A stretch of 64,000 nt of DNA from Austropuccinia psidii (Eukaryota > Basidiomycota > Pucciniomycetes > Pucciniales > Sphaerophragmiaceae): contig JALGQZ010000009.1 of the NCBI GenBank assembly GCA_023105745.1, positions 42,217,359 to 42,281,358 of the forward strand. The letters are read 5' to 3'. Under the pieces are notes generated by a model. That model ran no database searches. It was not told where the DNA came from and worked only from the letters and a program-made list of their open reading frames with translations. Both the position numbers and the translations under genes were made by a program. How positions within the stretch are numbered: position 1 is the stretch's first letter; the number at the start of each line of letters is the position of its first letter. This document shows positions 25,992 through 37,620 of this stretch, piece by piece.

Positions 25992-26010
25992 TTTGGGGGC
26001 CCAGCCGTGA
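25992..26010 (+). other. probable primer-binding region of P
   Basis: TTTGGGGGCCCAGCCGTGA directly follows the 5' LTR. The TGG start a couple of bases after the LTR suits annealing of a tRNA CCA end. The tRNA was not identified. Family M has TTTGGGGGCCTGGCTGTGA here, so the region is conserved while the LTRs are not. Confidence 0.45.
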
Positions 26011-26214
26011 TATTTTACCTGTGACATATTTTTTTACTCTTTTTAAATCTTTTTTCTTATATTGAAAAATTTAAAAACATATAAAAAATACTTATAATTC
26101 AAAAAATCCATTAAAAAATAATCTTTTTAATATTATAAGTGAGGCTTATATTTTAATTTCTTTTTGAAATATCCTTTTTTTTACTTAATTAATTGGATTT
26201 GTCATTGATTTTAG

Positions 26215-27126
26215 TGTCTGACAACGTGGTAAGACAAGAAAACATTGAAACAGCCTCAACAGTAACCAGCATTATTCCTGCCAGTACTGTTAATTCTGAT
26301 CATAATAGTACTATTATTGTGACTCAGAATATTCAACCAGAGCCAATTTCTTCTGAATTAGTCAGCTTGGAAATAAGTAATACTCTTCAGAAAGCCAAAG
26401 ATTTGGCCAATAGTAAGTTTTTTGATGTAAAATTACTATTTTAAGCCTTTTTAACCATAATTATGCCTTCAACCAGGTCAGGAGCCAGCTATAACCCCTC
26501 AAGCAGCTTGCAGAAAGGTAATAGACGTCATTATGGCAGAGGCCAATCAGGTACAGAAGGAAAAGGGTCAGTTGATGACTTCCAAACAACTAAAATGGGT
26601 CATTCTGAAGCTGATAATACCATTTTACCTTCAAAAAGAGCTGACACCGCCACAACAAGCCTCTGTGGACATATACAAAGCCAGCCACCGTGCATACAAC
26701 AATGCACTCCAATTCAAGGAGTACCAGATCCTTGCAGACCTGTGGAAGAATTGCATGAATTATTACCTGACAGTGAGAAAATTCCTGGGCCATCCCAATA
26801 CTTGCAAATTGCTCAATGGATGGCATCCATTGATGGAGAAGAAAAACATGATGATTTTGACACTAGAATGGAGGAAAAACAACCCTCCACCACCCAAACC
26901 AGTGCCAAAAACAGCCCCAGTGGCCAGTAGCAGCAATTCCAACGTGAAAAAGCAGCCACAAACTCCAAACAAGGGCAAAGGGAAGGCACCAGCCCCAAAA
27001 CCTTACAGCCAGGGCTACAGAATCCCAAAGATTCAACAGGATGCCATGGAAAATGTATTTCAGATGTCCAGAACCATGATGGAATTACAAAAGAAGAAGG
27101 AAGCAAGATTAAAATATCAAGAATGA
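26215..27126 (+). CDS. family P ORF1: spliced leader exon joined to +1-frame ORF
   Basis: Exon 26215-26412 (acceptor GATTTTAG before it) and exon 26477-27126 are separated by a 64-bp intron with donor GTAAGT and acceptor CAACCAG. Spliced, one frame stays open for about 282 codons. The first exon contributes 65 whole codons without Met, so initiation must lie in an upstream exon or at the ATG at 26533. The protein is Lys/Pro-rich, with KFL and NGW motifs and a conserved C-terminal block around RIPKIQQDAMENVFQM that matches the nested frame of family M. It ends at TGA 27124-27126, overlapping the next ATG. Function unknown; a capsid-associated or accessory protein is possible. Confidence 0.55.
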
Positions 27127-30100
27127 TTTCTACTACTTTTGATTGTATTCCAGAGTTGTATAAAGCCATTTCTGATGTAAAAAGTCATCTTTCTGATAAA
27201 AATACATCAATTTTTGACAATCTTAAAACAAATAACTTAAGTCTGAGTCAAATAAATGATACACTTAAATGCTTTGAGAGAGTTTTAAGAACAATAAAAA
27301 CTTCCAATAATGATTATTCTTTTGGCATTAAGATAAATGAACAATCTGCCATTATTAAACAATTAACAGACAAATATTCTAAATTCAATATTGATGACAT
27401 AATTGAAAAAAGAATAAAACAAGCCATAAACACTATCAAAGAAGATAATAAAAAAGCTCTTGATGATATTTCAAAATCATTTGCAGAAGTAAAGACAAAT
27501 ACAATTGCCTTGAAAAAGCATTTTGATACCTCAAGAGAGGAATTATCAAAATTAACAATAAAGTTGAATGAAGTTATATCTGATAATACTAAACAAACAG
27601 AATTATGGAATGAGCTTACATATAAAGAGGATGATCATAAAAATAATTTCATAGACTCTATACAAAGCTTACAACATGAATTAAGAAATTCACAAAGGTG
27701 CAACAACAGTAAAATGAATAATATTGAACAACTGCTAAACACCTTGCCAAGAATGCCTACACCTCTGAACCAAAATGGGGGAGCAGGAATTCCTAATCCA
27801 CAAGTATTTGATATTGAAAATTCACAGTTAAAAGATGAATTTTCTACTTCTTTTCATAACTTGGAAACATCAATGGGCCAAGAACTCTTGAAAGAAGTTC
27901 CAAAACTTAAATAATGGCCTCACTTCAGTGGTGAAGGAGAATATGACCATATGGAATTCATTAGAGGTATTGACATGATCAAAGAGGATTTTGAATTACC
28001 ATACAGATTGGTAACAGCCAGATTTAACACCTTGTTTACCAGATCAGCTCACAGATGGTACATAAAAATAAGACAAGCACATGGACACCAGAGTTGGACT
28101 TGGTGGAAAACCCAAATCATTAACAAATGGGCAAATGATTCTTGGAGGTTTAAAGTTGAAACAGCCTTTGAATCTGCAAAATTTAATGCTGATAAAGACA
28201 AAGCTTTACCATGGTTTTGCCAACAAAAAGACAGATTAACAGCATTATATCCTGACATGTCAGAATTTATGATTCATAGAAAAATTCTTAGACAATGTGG
28301 AGGTGACTTAGAGCATGCTATCAAAAGCAGGACTACTGAACAATCTTCAGCAGAGGATATTATCAATATATTGGAAGAAGTAACCACCAGAACCAAAATT
28401 GGCTCTAGTAGGGTGAATCTCAAAACAAGGTTTAATACACCTTGGAAAGATTCTGTGGACAAAAACCCCAAAGAAAATTCTAATAATATGAAGTATAAAT
28501 CTGCAGATACAGTCAGAAAGTGCCATATTTGCCAAAGCACCACCCATTTAGCCAATACATGTCCAAAAAAGGGAAAAATCAATGAAATTGATATTGGAAA
28601 GGAACCTGATGTTGAAAAAGATGACATAATTGAAGACAATTCAGATGATAAGTCATCAATATTTTCTGAATCTTCAAAAGATATAGAAAATATCAATGCC
28701 ACTTTTGACATCATGGAATCTTATTCCCACTTGCCACAATTGAGCAATGGTCAAGTTGATCTATCAAAAGTTCAAGATGCACAACTTATGAAGACAAAAC
28801 CAGACAGAGGAAAAGGCTATACAGCTGGTAACTCCTGTATAACAGAAGTGGTGATTGACAACAAGCCCACCAAACTTTTGCTTGACCCAGGAGCATTCTG
28901 CTCTTGTGTTGGGAAAGCTTTTCTTAAGACTTGTGTACCAAATTTTGAAGACCAATTGTTACCAATTGATGGTATAAAATTCAACAGTGCAAGTAATCCA
29001 ATGAAAGCATTAGGAATCTTTGAGACCAATGTCATATTCCCACACATAAATGGGAATTTAAGAATCACAGTTGAATTTTTTGTTATGTAAAATTGCTCTA
29101 GTACCCATTTTATATTGGGAAATGATTATTTAATCATGTATGGGATAGATTTGCATAATAACAAAGACAGATACTTTACTATTGGAGACAATAAGCACCA
29201 AAAATTTGCCTTTTTACCATTTAAAAGACAAATTACAGTAAATAAAGTATCACCAGTCAACTTAGAGTTGGAGAAATTCAAGTCTGAGCAGTTAAATGAA
29301 GCTGAAATAAGCCTTCATCTGACTGATAAACAGGAAAATGAACTTTCTTCCCTTTTGTATGACCACAGAGGAGCATTTGCTTCAGACAAAGAACCTCTAG
29401 GAGCAATTATTGGTCATGAAGTTGACATAATTCTTAATATTGAGAGACCTTATCCACCACTCTTAAGAAGACCTGCATATCCAGCAAGTCCAAAGTCAAG
29501 AGAAGCTCTAGAAATTCATATCAAAGAACTTCTGGACCTTGGTGTAATAACAAAAGTAGGCCACAATGAAGAAGTAGAAATAACTACACCAGTCATAGTG
29601 GCATGGCATAATGGAAAATCCAGAATGGTTGGGGACTTTAGAGCTCTGAACACTTACACTGTTCCAGACAGATACCCAATACCAAAAATCCAAATTGCCC
29701 TTACTCAAATATCTCAAGCAGTGTATATAACCACTATGGATGCCCTTAAAGGATTCCATCAGAATTTGGTGACACCAAGAGCAAGAAAATACTTGAGAAT
29801 TATTGTTCATTGTGGAGTGTATGAATACTTGAGGATGCCCTTTGATATCAAAAATGTACCTTCACACTTCCAAAGAATGATGAATGAAATCTTCCCTGAA
29901 GAACTCTCAGAGGGATGATTGATCATTCACATTGATGACATTATTGTCTGTTCCAAGACTTGGGAGGAGCACATGTACAGAGTGTCCAGAGTTTTGACAA
30001 AAATTCAATCAGTCAACATGAAAATCTCCTTGAAAAAATGCCATTTTGGATTTAAAGAACTTAAGGCACTAGGACATGTTGTATCTGGTTTATCCCTTGG

Positions 30101-32387
30101 AATTGACAAAAACAAAGTTGCAGCAGTATTGCTAAAACCCATGCCTCAGAATAAGAAGGAAATCCAGTCATTCTTAGGTTTTGAAGGATATTACAGGCAA
30201 CACATTAAAGATTTTGCATCCATAGCAAGACCACTTTATAAATTGTGTGACAAAGACACAGTATTTGAAATGACTGTTGACAGAGTCAAAGCTTTTGAGT
30301 CTCTAAGAGAAGCATTGACCACTGCTCCACTCTTACTGATGCCAGACTTTAAATTGCCTTTCAAAATGTATATTGAGGCGTCAGGGGATGGACTAGGTGC
30401 TGCACTTAACCAAGTTCAGATCATAAATGATAGACCTGTAGAAGGACCCATATGTTTCATATCCAGGCAAATCAAACCAACTGAAGCCAGATATGGAGCA
30501 AGTCAGATGGAATGTCTATGCCTTTTCTGGGCCTTGGAAAAATTGAACTACTTCTTAGAGGGATGTGTTTTCGAGGTGATAACAGATTGTACAGCTGTCA
30601 AATCACTTTTAAACATGAAAACACCCAACAGACATATGCTCAGATGGCAAATAGCCATACAAGAATACAGAGGCAATATGACCATTGTTCATAAGGATGG
30701 GAATATTCATAAGAATGCAGATGGACTAAGCAGATGGCAATTACCAAATAATATTGATAATCCTGCTTATGTGCCAGAAGAAGCTTCACCACAAATTCCA
30801 ATAGAAGGAATAAGTGTTACAGACTTGAACACCACCTTCTTTGAAGAAGTCAGAAGTAGTTACACTCAAGATAAGAATTGTAGCATCTTATGCCAATTTC
30901 TTGGCAAAGACTGTAAAGACAACTCTCTAATACATGCCTTGGATGAAGTATGGAAGAAATCTTATGATGAAGGAAGATTTCACCTACTGGATGGTATAAT
31001 TTACCACAGAACCAAGCACACATGTGTCATGACAGTTGTAGACAGGTCATTAATCAATCTTTTACTGAAAGAATGCCATGATAGTCCCTTTTCAGGACAT
31101 CTGTCTGAAGACAGAACAAGAGAGAAAGTAAAAACCTGGATATGGTGGCCAATGTGGCAGAAAGATGTTGCAGAGTATTGTAAAACCTGTGACAGATGCC
31201 AAAAGGCAAATAAATCCACTGGCAAGAGACTTGGAAATATGATAAAAATTCAAGAACCAAGCAGACCTTGGGAAATTGTCCATATCGATTGGGTAACTGG
31301 CCTACCACCAGGAGGTGACAGAAGCTATAATGCTTGCCTAGTAATTGTGGACAGATTTAGTAAAACTCCAATCTTTTTACCATGTCACAAGGATGATACA
31401 GCCATGGATACAGCTCTTCTGATATGGAATAGAGTAGTTTCATGGACTGGGATATTTACAAATATCATTAGTGATAGGGATCCCAAATTCACTTCAGCAC
31501 TATGGACAAATCTTCGCCAATTATTTGGCACTAAACTGTCTTTCTCTACAGCCTACCACCCACAAACTGATGGCCTGGCTGAAAGGATGATTCAAACCTT
31601 AGAGGACATGGTGAGAAGATTTTGTGCATATGGCCTTGAATTCAAATATTGTGATGGATTTACCCATGATTGGTGTACTCTGTTGCCAGCACTGGAATTA
31701 GCATATAAAACATCAATCTATGCCAGTACCAATCAAACTCCTGCTATTCTAGAAAAAGGATGGAACCCCAAATTACCCCAAGATTCCTTGAGGAAAGATT
31801 TAATTGAAATACATCCTACAGCTGCTAGCTTCAAAGGAATGCTAGACAAAGCTAGAAAGCATGCAGTAAGGTGCATGGAGGACTCTTTTTCATATGTTAA
31901 AGACAAATGGGATAAATCACATGCAACTCCAGATTTCAAGGTGGGGGACCTAGTTCTTGTATCCACCACTAACTTCAAGAACATCAAAGGCTGTAAAAAG
32001 CTGAAAGACTCCTTTGCAGGACCTTTTGTGATTAAGGCCCTCCATGGAGAAAATGCTGTTGAAGTAGAGTTATCTGAAGAACTTAGCAATAAGCATCCTA
32101 CATTTCCAGTGAGCTTTATAAAGCCATATAAATCTAGTGATGCTGAGAAATTTCCCTTGAGGAATAAGATCCCCCAAGTTATACCTCCTATTGAAACATC
32201 TGGTACTAAGAAAATTGTCAAAGTTCTTAAAGAAAGGAAATTAAGAACCAAGAAAGTAAGGGAATACCTTGTTAGGTACAGTGACCCAACTTGTGAAGAT
32301 GAATGGTTAGAAGAAAAAGATATACCAGAAGCTACCAAACTCCTCAGGAGATTCAGACACACTAGAAATAGCAATATTACAAAGTAA
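27123..32387 (+). pseudogene. family P gag-pol, broken by three nonsense codons
   Basis: A single frame of about 1754 codons begins at an ATG that overlaps the ORF1 stop (ATGA). It has a coiled-coil-like amino part; a capsid region (27951 onward, W..WWK..I..KW); a CCHC knuckle at 28521-28562; a protease motif LDPGA at about 28881 (a Pro where Thr/Ser is usual); RT; RNase H; integrase HHCC and DDE; and a chromodomain-like C-terminus at about 32190-32370. Stops are at 27912-27914 (a Glu codon in M), 29088-29090 (Asp in M) and 29916-29918 (Trp in M). The RT catalytic motif reads HIDD instead of YIDD. No frameshift was found. It is inactive as it stands. Confidence 0.9.
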
Positions 32388-32409
32388 TATTTTTTTTAGG
32401 GGGAGGGAA
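32388..32409 (+). other. polypurine tract of P
   Basis: After the pol stop a T-run is followed by AGGGGGAGGGAA ending exactly at the 3' LTR. It is the plus-strand priming site expected for Gypsy elements. Family M has an equivalent GGTGGTAGGGAA tract. Confidence 0.7.
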
Positions 32410-34239
32410 TGTGAGCCTTAGAGGTAATTTCATATACCCAAAAGACCACAAATACAAAATTAACATATAAATATAAATAAAATAAATTTATTTATATTAT
32501 TAAAATAAAAATCAAAATATAAATATAAAAATCATATTCAAAATAAAAAATTTAATTACAATTTAAAAATAAAATTACATTAAATTTTGGAATTATAAAA
32601 TTACATTTATACTTGAAAAAATTAACTAAAAATGAAATTTTAGCAAAATTGTGAAAAAATAAATAAATTTGGGAAAAAGTTAAATAAAAATTATTATAAA
32701 TTTTTATCCAATAAATAAACATATAAAAATTATTTCACCATTGGATTCCTCATAAAAAATCAGGTGGGGTCACCTCTGAGTGAAATTCTTGTAACTCAAC
32801 TCTAAATAAGCTTAAATTAAGTTTTTAGTATTTTCAATACAAAAGCTGAAAATCCTCAAAACTTTAATTTAATTCACACCACATGTGGTGTTAACCATCA
32901 ATTTTTGTGTTAAAATTGAGGTGTTGTGTTTAGTTTAGAAGTTATGAGGAATTGAAGTATTTTCAATTGAATTCAATTGAAATGTCAAAATGTGCGCGTG
33001 TATTACATAAGTGAACTTTGATTTACATATGAGCTATCAATTATTACTGTATTGAACTGTACAATTCAATTGAATTACATATGTAAATTATAAGTATAAT
33101 ACATGATGAGGAATTAAAGGAAAAAATAAATTGGAAAGATTAAATTTGGGGGGGAAAAGGAACTCCAGCTCTAAGGGGGAGCTAGACCCCCAAAATCCTT
33201 GCTGACAGGCGTGGGATGTCAAAATTCACGCAAAAGCTCATCACTTTTGGCCTGGAATTGAGCTACAGGGTCTGTGGACTCAATTGATGATGAGGTTTTG
33301 ATACCAACTGAGGTAGTTTTAGCTGTTGCCAAGAGGGTAAAACTACCCTTAAGATAAAACAATCATAGTAAAAACAGTTTTAACTGGTTTCTACGCCTCT
33401 GACACACATTCTGACGTGTTTTGAAGGCTCTAGGCCTGGTATTGCTATAGTAATGGCTGATTTAAGGGTCTAAAATGGCTAAAAATGGCTTAAACCAGCC
33501 CTTTTTGGTCTAAACCAGGGTTCAATGATGCCATAATTGGCTTTTCTGTTGTCAGACTGTTTTTCACGACTGACAAGAGTAAACTTTACTTTTGTAGTAA
33601 GAGAATTGATGGCTATAAAAGAATGTCTTCTTTGCCCCACTTTTCTCTTCATGTTAGAATCTTTTCCTTTTATTAATTAGTTTAAACACTGTTAAACCAA
33701 TCAATAAAAGATTCCAACCACCATTTTTAAATCATTTTAATCCTTTTAACCACGTAAAAAAATCATTATAATCATTGTTTGTAACTCTTATAATCATTTT
33801 TACCCCTGAACCACCCCAAAAGTGAATTAAAGCATCTTTCATCACTGTAAACTTTGTCACTTTGTTTCCAAATTCACTCTGGTCACTTTTGGGTGTGTTT
33901 TCTCTGTAATATTCTTTTTAAAGACTCTGTTATTTAATGAATTGCTTGCAGTTCATTGCTCAATTAATTCCAATTGAAATTGCTCTTGAAGAAAGTTCTT
34001 TTGTAGCCTTAAAATATCTCTTGTAGAGTATTTTTTGGATAAATTTTTATTGTTGGTAAAACAATAAATCTTTATAATATTATTGTTTTATACTAAAAAA
34101 GGTATAAAAAATAAAATTGGCCTGTTTTCTCTTAAAAATAATATTTCTTACTATTTTTAATTGATTTTTACCTTAAACAAATTTTGAGGACAGGAAAAGT
34201 ACTTGATTTTTAATCAAAGTTTCATATCCACACCTTACA
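32410..34239 (+). repeat. family P 3' LTR
   Basis: 1830 bp, near-identical to 24173-25991 and 13764-15573. It ends CACACCTTACA at 34239 and is followed by target duplication GGAAT at 34240-34244. TATAAAAG is at 33614-33621. Confidence 0.9.
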
Positions 34240-37200
34240 GGAATCTTTCAATTTCTTTGGGCCTTTTATGTTATTGAAATTAAGGGTTGATACTAGGACC
34301 AGGTCTCCTATTTTGAAATCAGGTGGCTTATGACCTTTATCCCATCTTTCTTTTGCATATTTGAAAGAGTCCTGCATACATCTGTTTGCATGGTGTCTTG
34401 CTTTGTCAAGCATTATCTTAAAGCTACTTGCTGTTGGATGTATATCCACTAAGTCCTTCTTGAGGGTATCATAAGGAAGTCTTGGATTCCAACCTTTTTC
34501 TAGAATTGCTGGTGTTTTGCCAGTAGAAGAATGGATTGATGTTTTATATGCCAGTTCAAGAGCTGGTATTAGTGTACACCAATCATGGGTAAAGCCATCA
34601 GAATATTTGAATTCTAGCCCATAAGCACAGAATCTTCTGATCATGTCCTCTAAGGTCTGTATCATTCTTTCTGCTAAACCATCAGTTTGAGGATGGTAAG
34701 CTGTTGAGAATTATAACTTTGTCCCAAACAAGTTATGGAGATTTGTCCATAATGCTGAAGTGAACTTTGGGTCTCTGTCACTTATGATATTCTGCAATAA
34801 GCCTGTATGGCTAATAACTTTATTCCATATCATTATGGCTGTGTCCATAGCTGTGTCATCTTTATGACATGGTAAGAACATCGGAGATTTGCTATACCTG
34901 TCAACCAATACTAGGCATGCATTATAGCTTCTGTCTCCTCCTGGGGGTAATGCTGTTACCCAATCCATATGAACTATTTCCCAAGGGGATTTTGGTTCTT
35001 GGATTTGGATCATCATTCCAAATTTCTTTCCTGTAGCTCTGTTGTATTTTTGACATCTGTCACAGGTTTGGCAGTATTCTATAACATCTTTCTTCCAATT
35101 TGGCCACCAAGAGCAGGTTTTCACCCTCTCTAGTGTTCTGTCTTCTGAAAGGTGTCCAGCTGCAACACTATCATGACACTCATGTAAAATAGTGTTTATC
35201 AGGGTTCTATCTGTTAAGGCCATAACACACGTGTGGTTTGTTCTATGGTAAAGGATTCCATCAAGGAGGTGGAATCTTCCTTCATCATATGCCTTTTTCC
35301 ATGTTTCATCTAGTTTTGATGAAAGTGATGGGTCTTTGCAGTCTTTGATTAGAAGTTGGCTTAAGATATGGCAGTTTTTGTCTATCTTATAGCTTTCTTT
35401 AACTTGGTTAAAGAATTCTGTGCCAATGTCTGTTACACATATTCCTTCTATATGGTGTTCTTCTTGTGGTACCCATGCTGGATTGTCAGGGGTATTTGCT
35501 AGAGCCCATCTGCTAAGACCATCTGCATTTTTATGAATATTTCCAGATTTATGAACAATAGTCCTATTTCCTCTATATTCTTGGATAGCAATTTGCCATC
35601 TCAGCATATGTCTATTTGGATTTTTCATATTTAATAGAGATTTTACAGCATTACAGTCTGTAATCACATCAAATACTGTTCCATCCAAATAGTAATGTAA
35701 TTTTTCTAAAGCCCACACTAAGAAGAGGCATTCCATGTGGCTTGCTCCATATCTTGCTTCTGTTGGCTTTATTTGTCTTGAAATAAAACAAATTGGTCCT
35801 TCCACTGGTTTATCATTGATAATTTGTGTCTGGTGTAGTGCAGCACCTAGTCCTTCTCCACAATCATCAATGTACAGCTTGAAGGGTAGTTGCCAGTCTG
35901 GCATTAGAAGAAATGGGGCATTTGTTAAGGAATTTTTCAATTCTTCATATGCCCCGACTCTTTCCTCTGTCATTTCAAAGACTGTTTGTTGGTCACATAG
36001 CTTATACAAGGATTTAGCAATTTTTGCAAAGTCCTTTATATGCTGTCTATAGTAACCAGAAAATCGTAGAAATGATTGCATTTCTTTTTTGGTTTGAGGC
36101 ATTGGTTTAAGTAGTACTGCTGCTACTTTATTCTTGTCTATGCCTAGGCTAAGTCCAGATACAACATGTCCTAGTGCTTTTAATTCACTGTATGCAAAGT
36201 GACACTTCTTCAAGGAAATTTTAATATTCACTTGGAATATTTTTTGTAGTACCCTTTCTAGTCTTTTGAGGTGGTTTTCCCAAGTTTGTGAGCAAACTAT
36301 GATATCATCAATATAGATAATTAACCATCCTTCTGATAATTCTTCAGGAAATATGGTATTCATCATTCTTTGATAATGGGAAGGTGCATTTTTTATGCCA
36401 AATGGCATTCTTAAGTATTCAAAAATTCCACATTGGATTATTATCCTCAGTAGTTTTTTGGCAGTGCCTGTTAAGACATTTTGATGAAAACCTTTCAAGG
36501 CATCCATGGCTGTGATGAACTTAGCTTGTGACAATTGTGTCAATGTCTCATGGATCCTGGGTATTGGATACCTGTCTGGAATGGTATAGGTATTCAGGGC
36601 TCTGAAGTCTCCTACCATCCTTGATTTTCCATTATGCCAAGTTATAATGACAGGTGTAGTGACTTCTACCTGTTCATTATGTCCTACCTTTCTTAATACT
36701 CCAAGGTCCATTAATTCTTTAATGTGTACTTCTAAGGCTTCTCTAGCCCTTGGACTATCTGGGTAAGCAGGTCTTCTTAGTAGAGGTGGGTAAGGTTTTT
36801 CCACATTAAGAATTATATCCACTTCATGTCCAATTATGGCACCTAGTGGCTCTTTGTCAGTTGCAAAGGCATTTTTATACTTAAATAAGAGGTCAATTAA
36901 TTTTTCTTTCATTTTTTCTGTTAATTCTTGATTGAATTCTGCCTCTTTAAGTTGTTCAGATATAAAAAGTTCCTTTTCTGGGATTTTTTCTTCATTCTTA
37001 ATAACTGTAATTTGTTTTTTGTTATTTAAGAAGCCAAACTTTTGTCTTTTGTTGTCTCTTATGGTAAAATATCTATCCTTTTGGTTTGAGATATCTATAC
37101 CATAAATTTATAAGTAGTCATTCCCAAGTATGAAATGATTACTAGTACAGTTGTCCATTACTACAAACTCTACTTTAATTCTGACACATTGTGTAGGATG

Positions 37201-37620
37201 AGGAAAAATTAGTGTTAAATCAATTATTCCAAGGGGCTTCATGCTCTCACTTGCACTACTAAATTTGACACCTTGTATTGGCATAAGTTTTTCTTGCCAG
37301 TCTGGGACAATGGTTTTTAAATAACTTTTACCAACACAGGTGCAATATGCTTCTGTATCTAAGCTAACTTTTCCTTCTTGGTTATCAACCATAACAATAC
37401 TTATACTTGATTTTCCAGCTGTATACCCCATTCCTCTTGCAGGTTTGGTTCTATACATTTTTGCATATTGTATGTTTGTCAGGTCTGTGTCAGATATCCC
37501 AACTTGTGGTAACTTTGAGTTAACATCCAGTACTTCATAAATTATATCAATATTATTAATTTGTGCATTAATTATATTGATTTCATCACTTTCAGAGCTT
37601 TCTGACTCTTCTGTCTCTTT
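34240..37620 (-). pseudogene. family M2 pol, main part, with two nonsense codons and a P insertion
   Basis: It is colinear with M1 pol. Breaks are UAA at 37108-37110 (Ser in M1, shortly after the protease region) and UAA at 34711-34713 (Ser in M1, in the integrase core before the catalytic Glu). The sequence runs into the P 3' LTR at 34239. The RT motif YIDD, the RNase H residues and the integrase zinc ligands are kept. The protease motif is again LDTEA, shared with M1. The C-terminus lies at 23790-24172 on the far side of P. The gag-pol UAA is at 37621-37623, as in M1. It is inactive. Confidence 0.85.

Larger units (their letters stand above)
24173..34239 (+). mobile_element. Ty3/Gypsy chromovirus, family P, complete but mutated
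   Basis: A 10,067-bp element with 5' LTR 24173-25991, primer-binding region from 25992, leader exon, overlapping ORF1, gag-pol frame 27123-32387, polypurine tract 32388-32409 and 3' LTR 32410-34239. GGAAT target duplications flank it, and it sits in M2 pol in opposite orientation. Domain order gag-protease-RT-RNase H-integrase-chromodomain defines Ty3/Gypsy. Three in-frame nonsense codons break gag-pol, so it is non-autonomous. LTRs differ by scattered single bases, which suggests a fairly recent insertion. I made no full count. Confidence 0.9.

Noticed and set aside
26463..26930. ORF starting MPSTRSG in P as the true start of gag
   Set aside because: Kept as doubtful only. The conserved protein content over these bases is in the +1 frame, and the spliced structure removes this ATG. 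It may still be translated from unspliced RNA.
13764..34239. Two independent P insertions at the same site
   Set aside because: Identical base, orientation and GGAAT in two units that also share lesions and one outer target duplication; segmental duplication explains it more simply.
27912..37110. Repeat-induced point mutation as cause of the stops
   Set aside because: The nonsense changes are of several types (Glu GAA to TAA, Ser TCA to TAA, Trp TGG to TGA) and not the C-to-T pattern of RIP.
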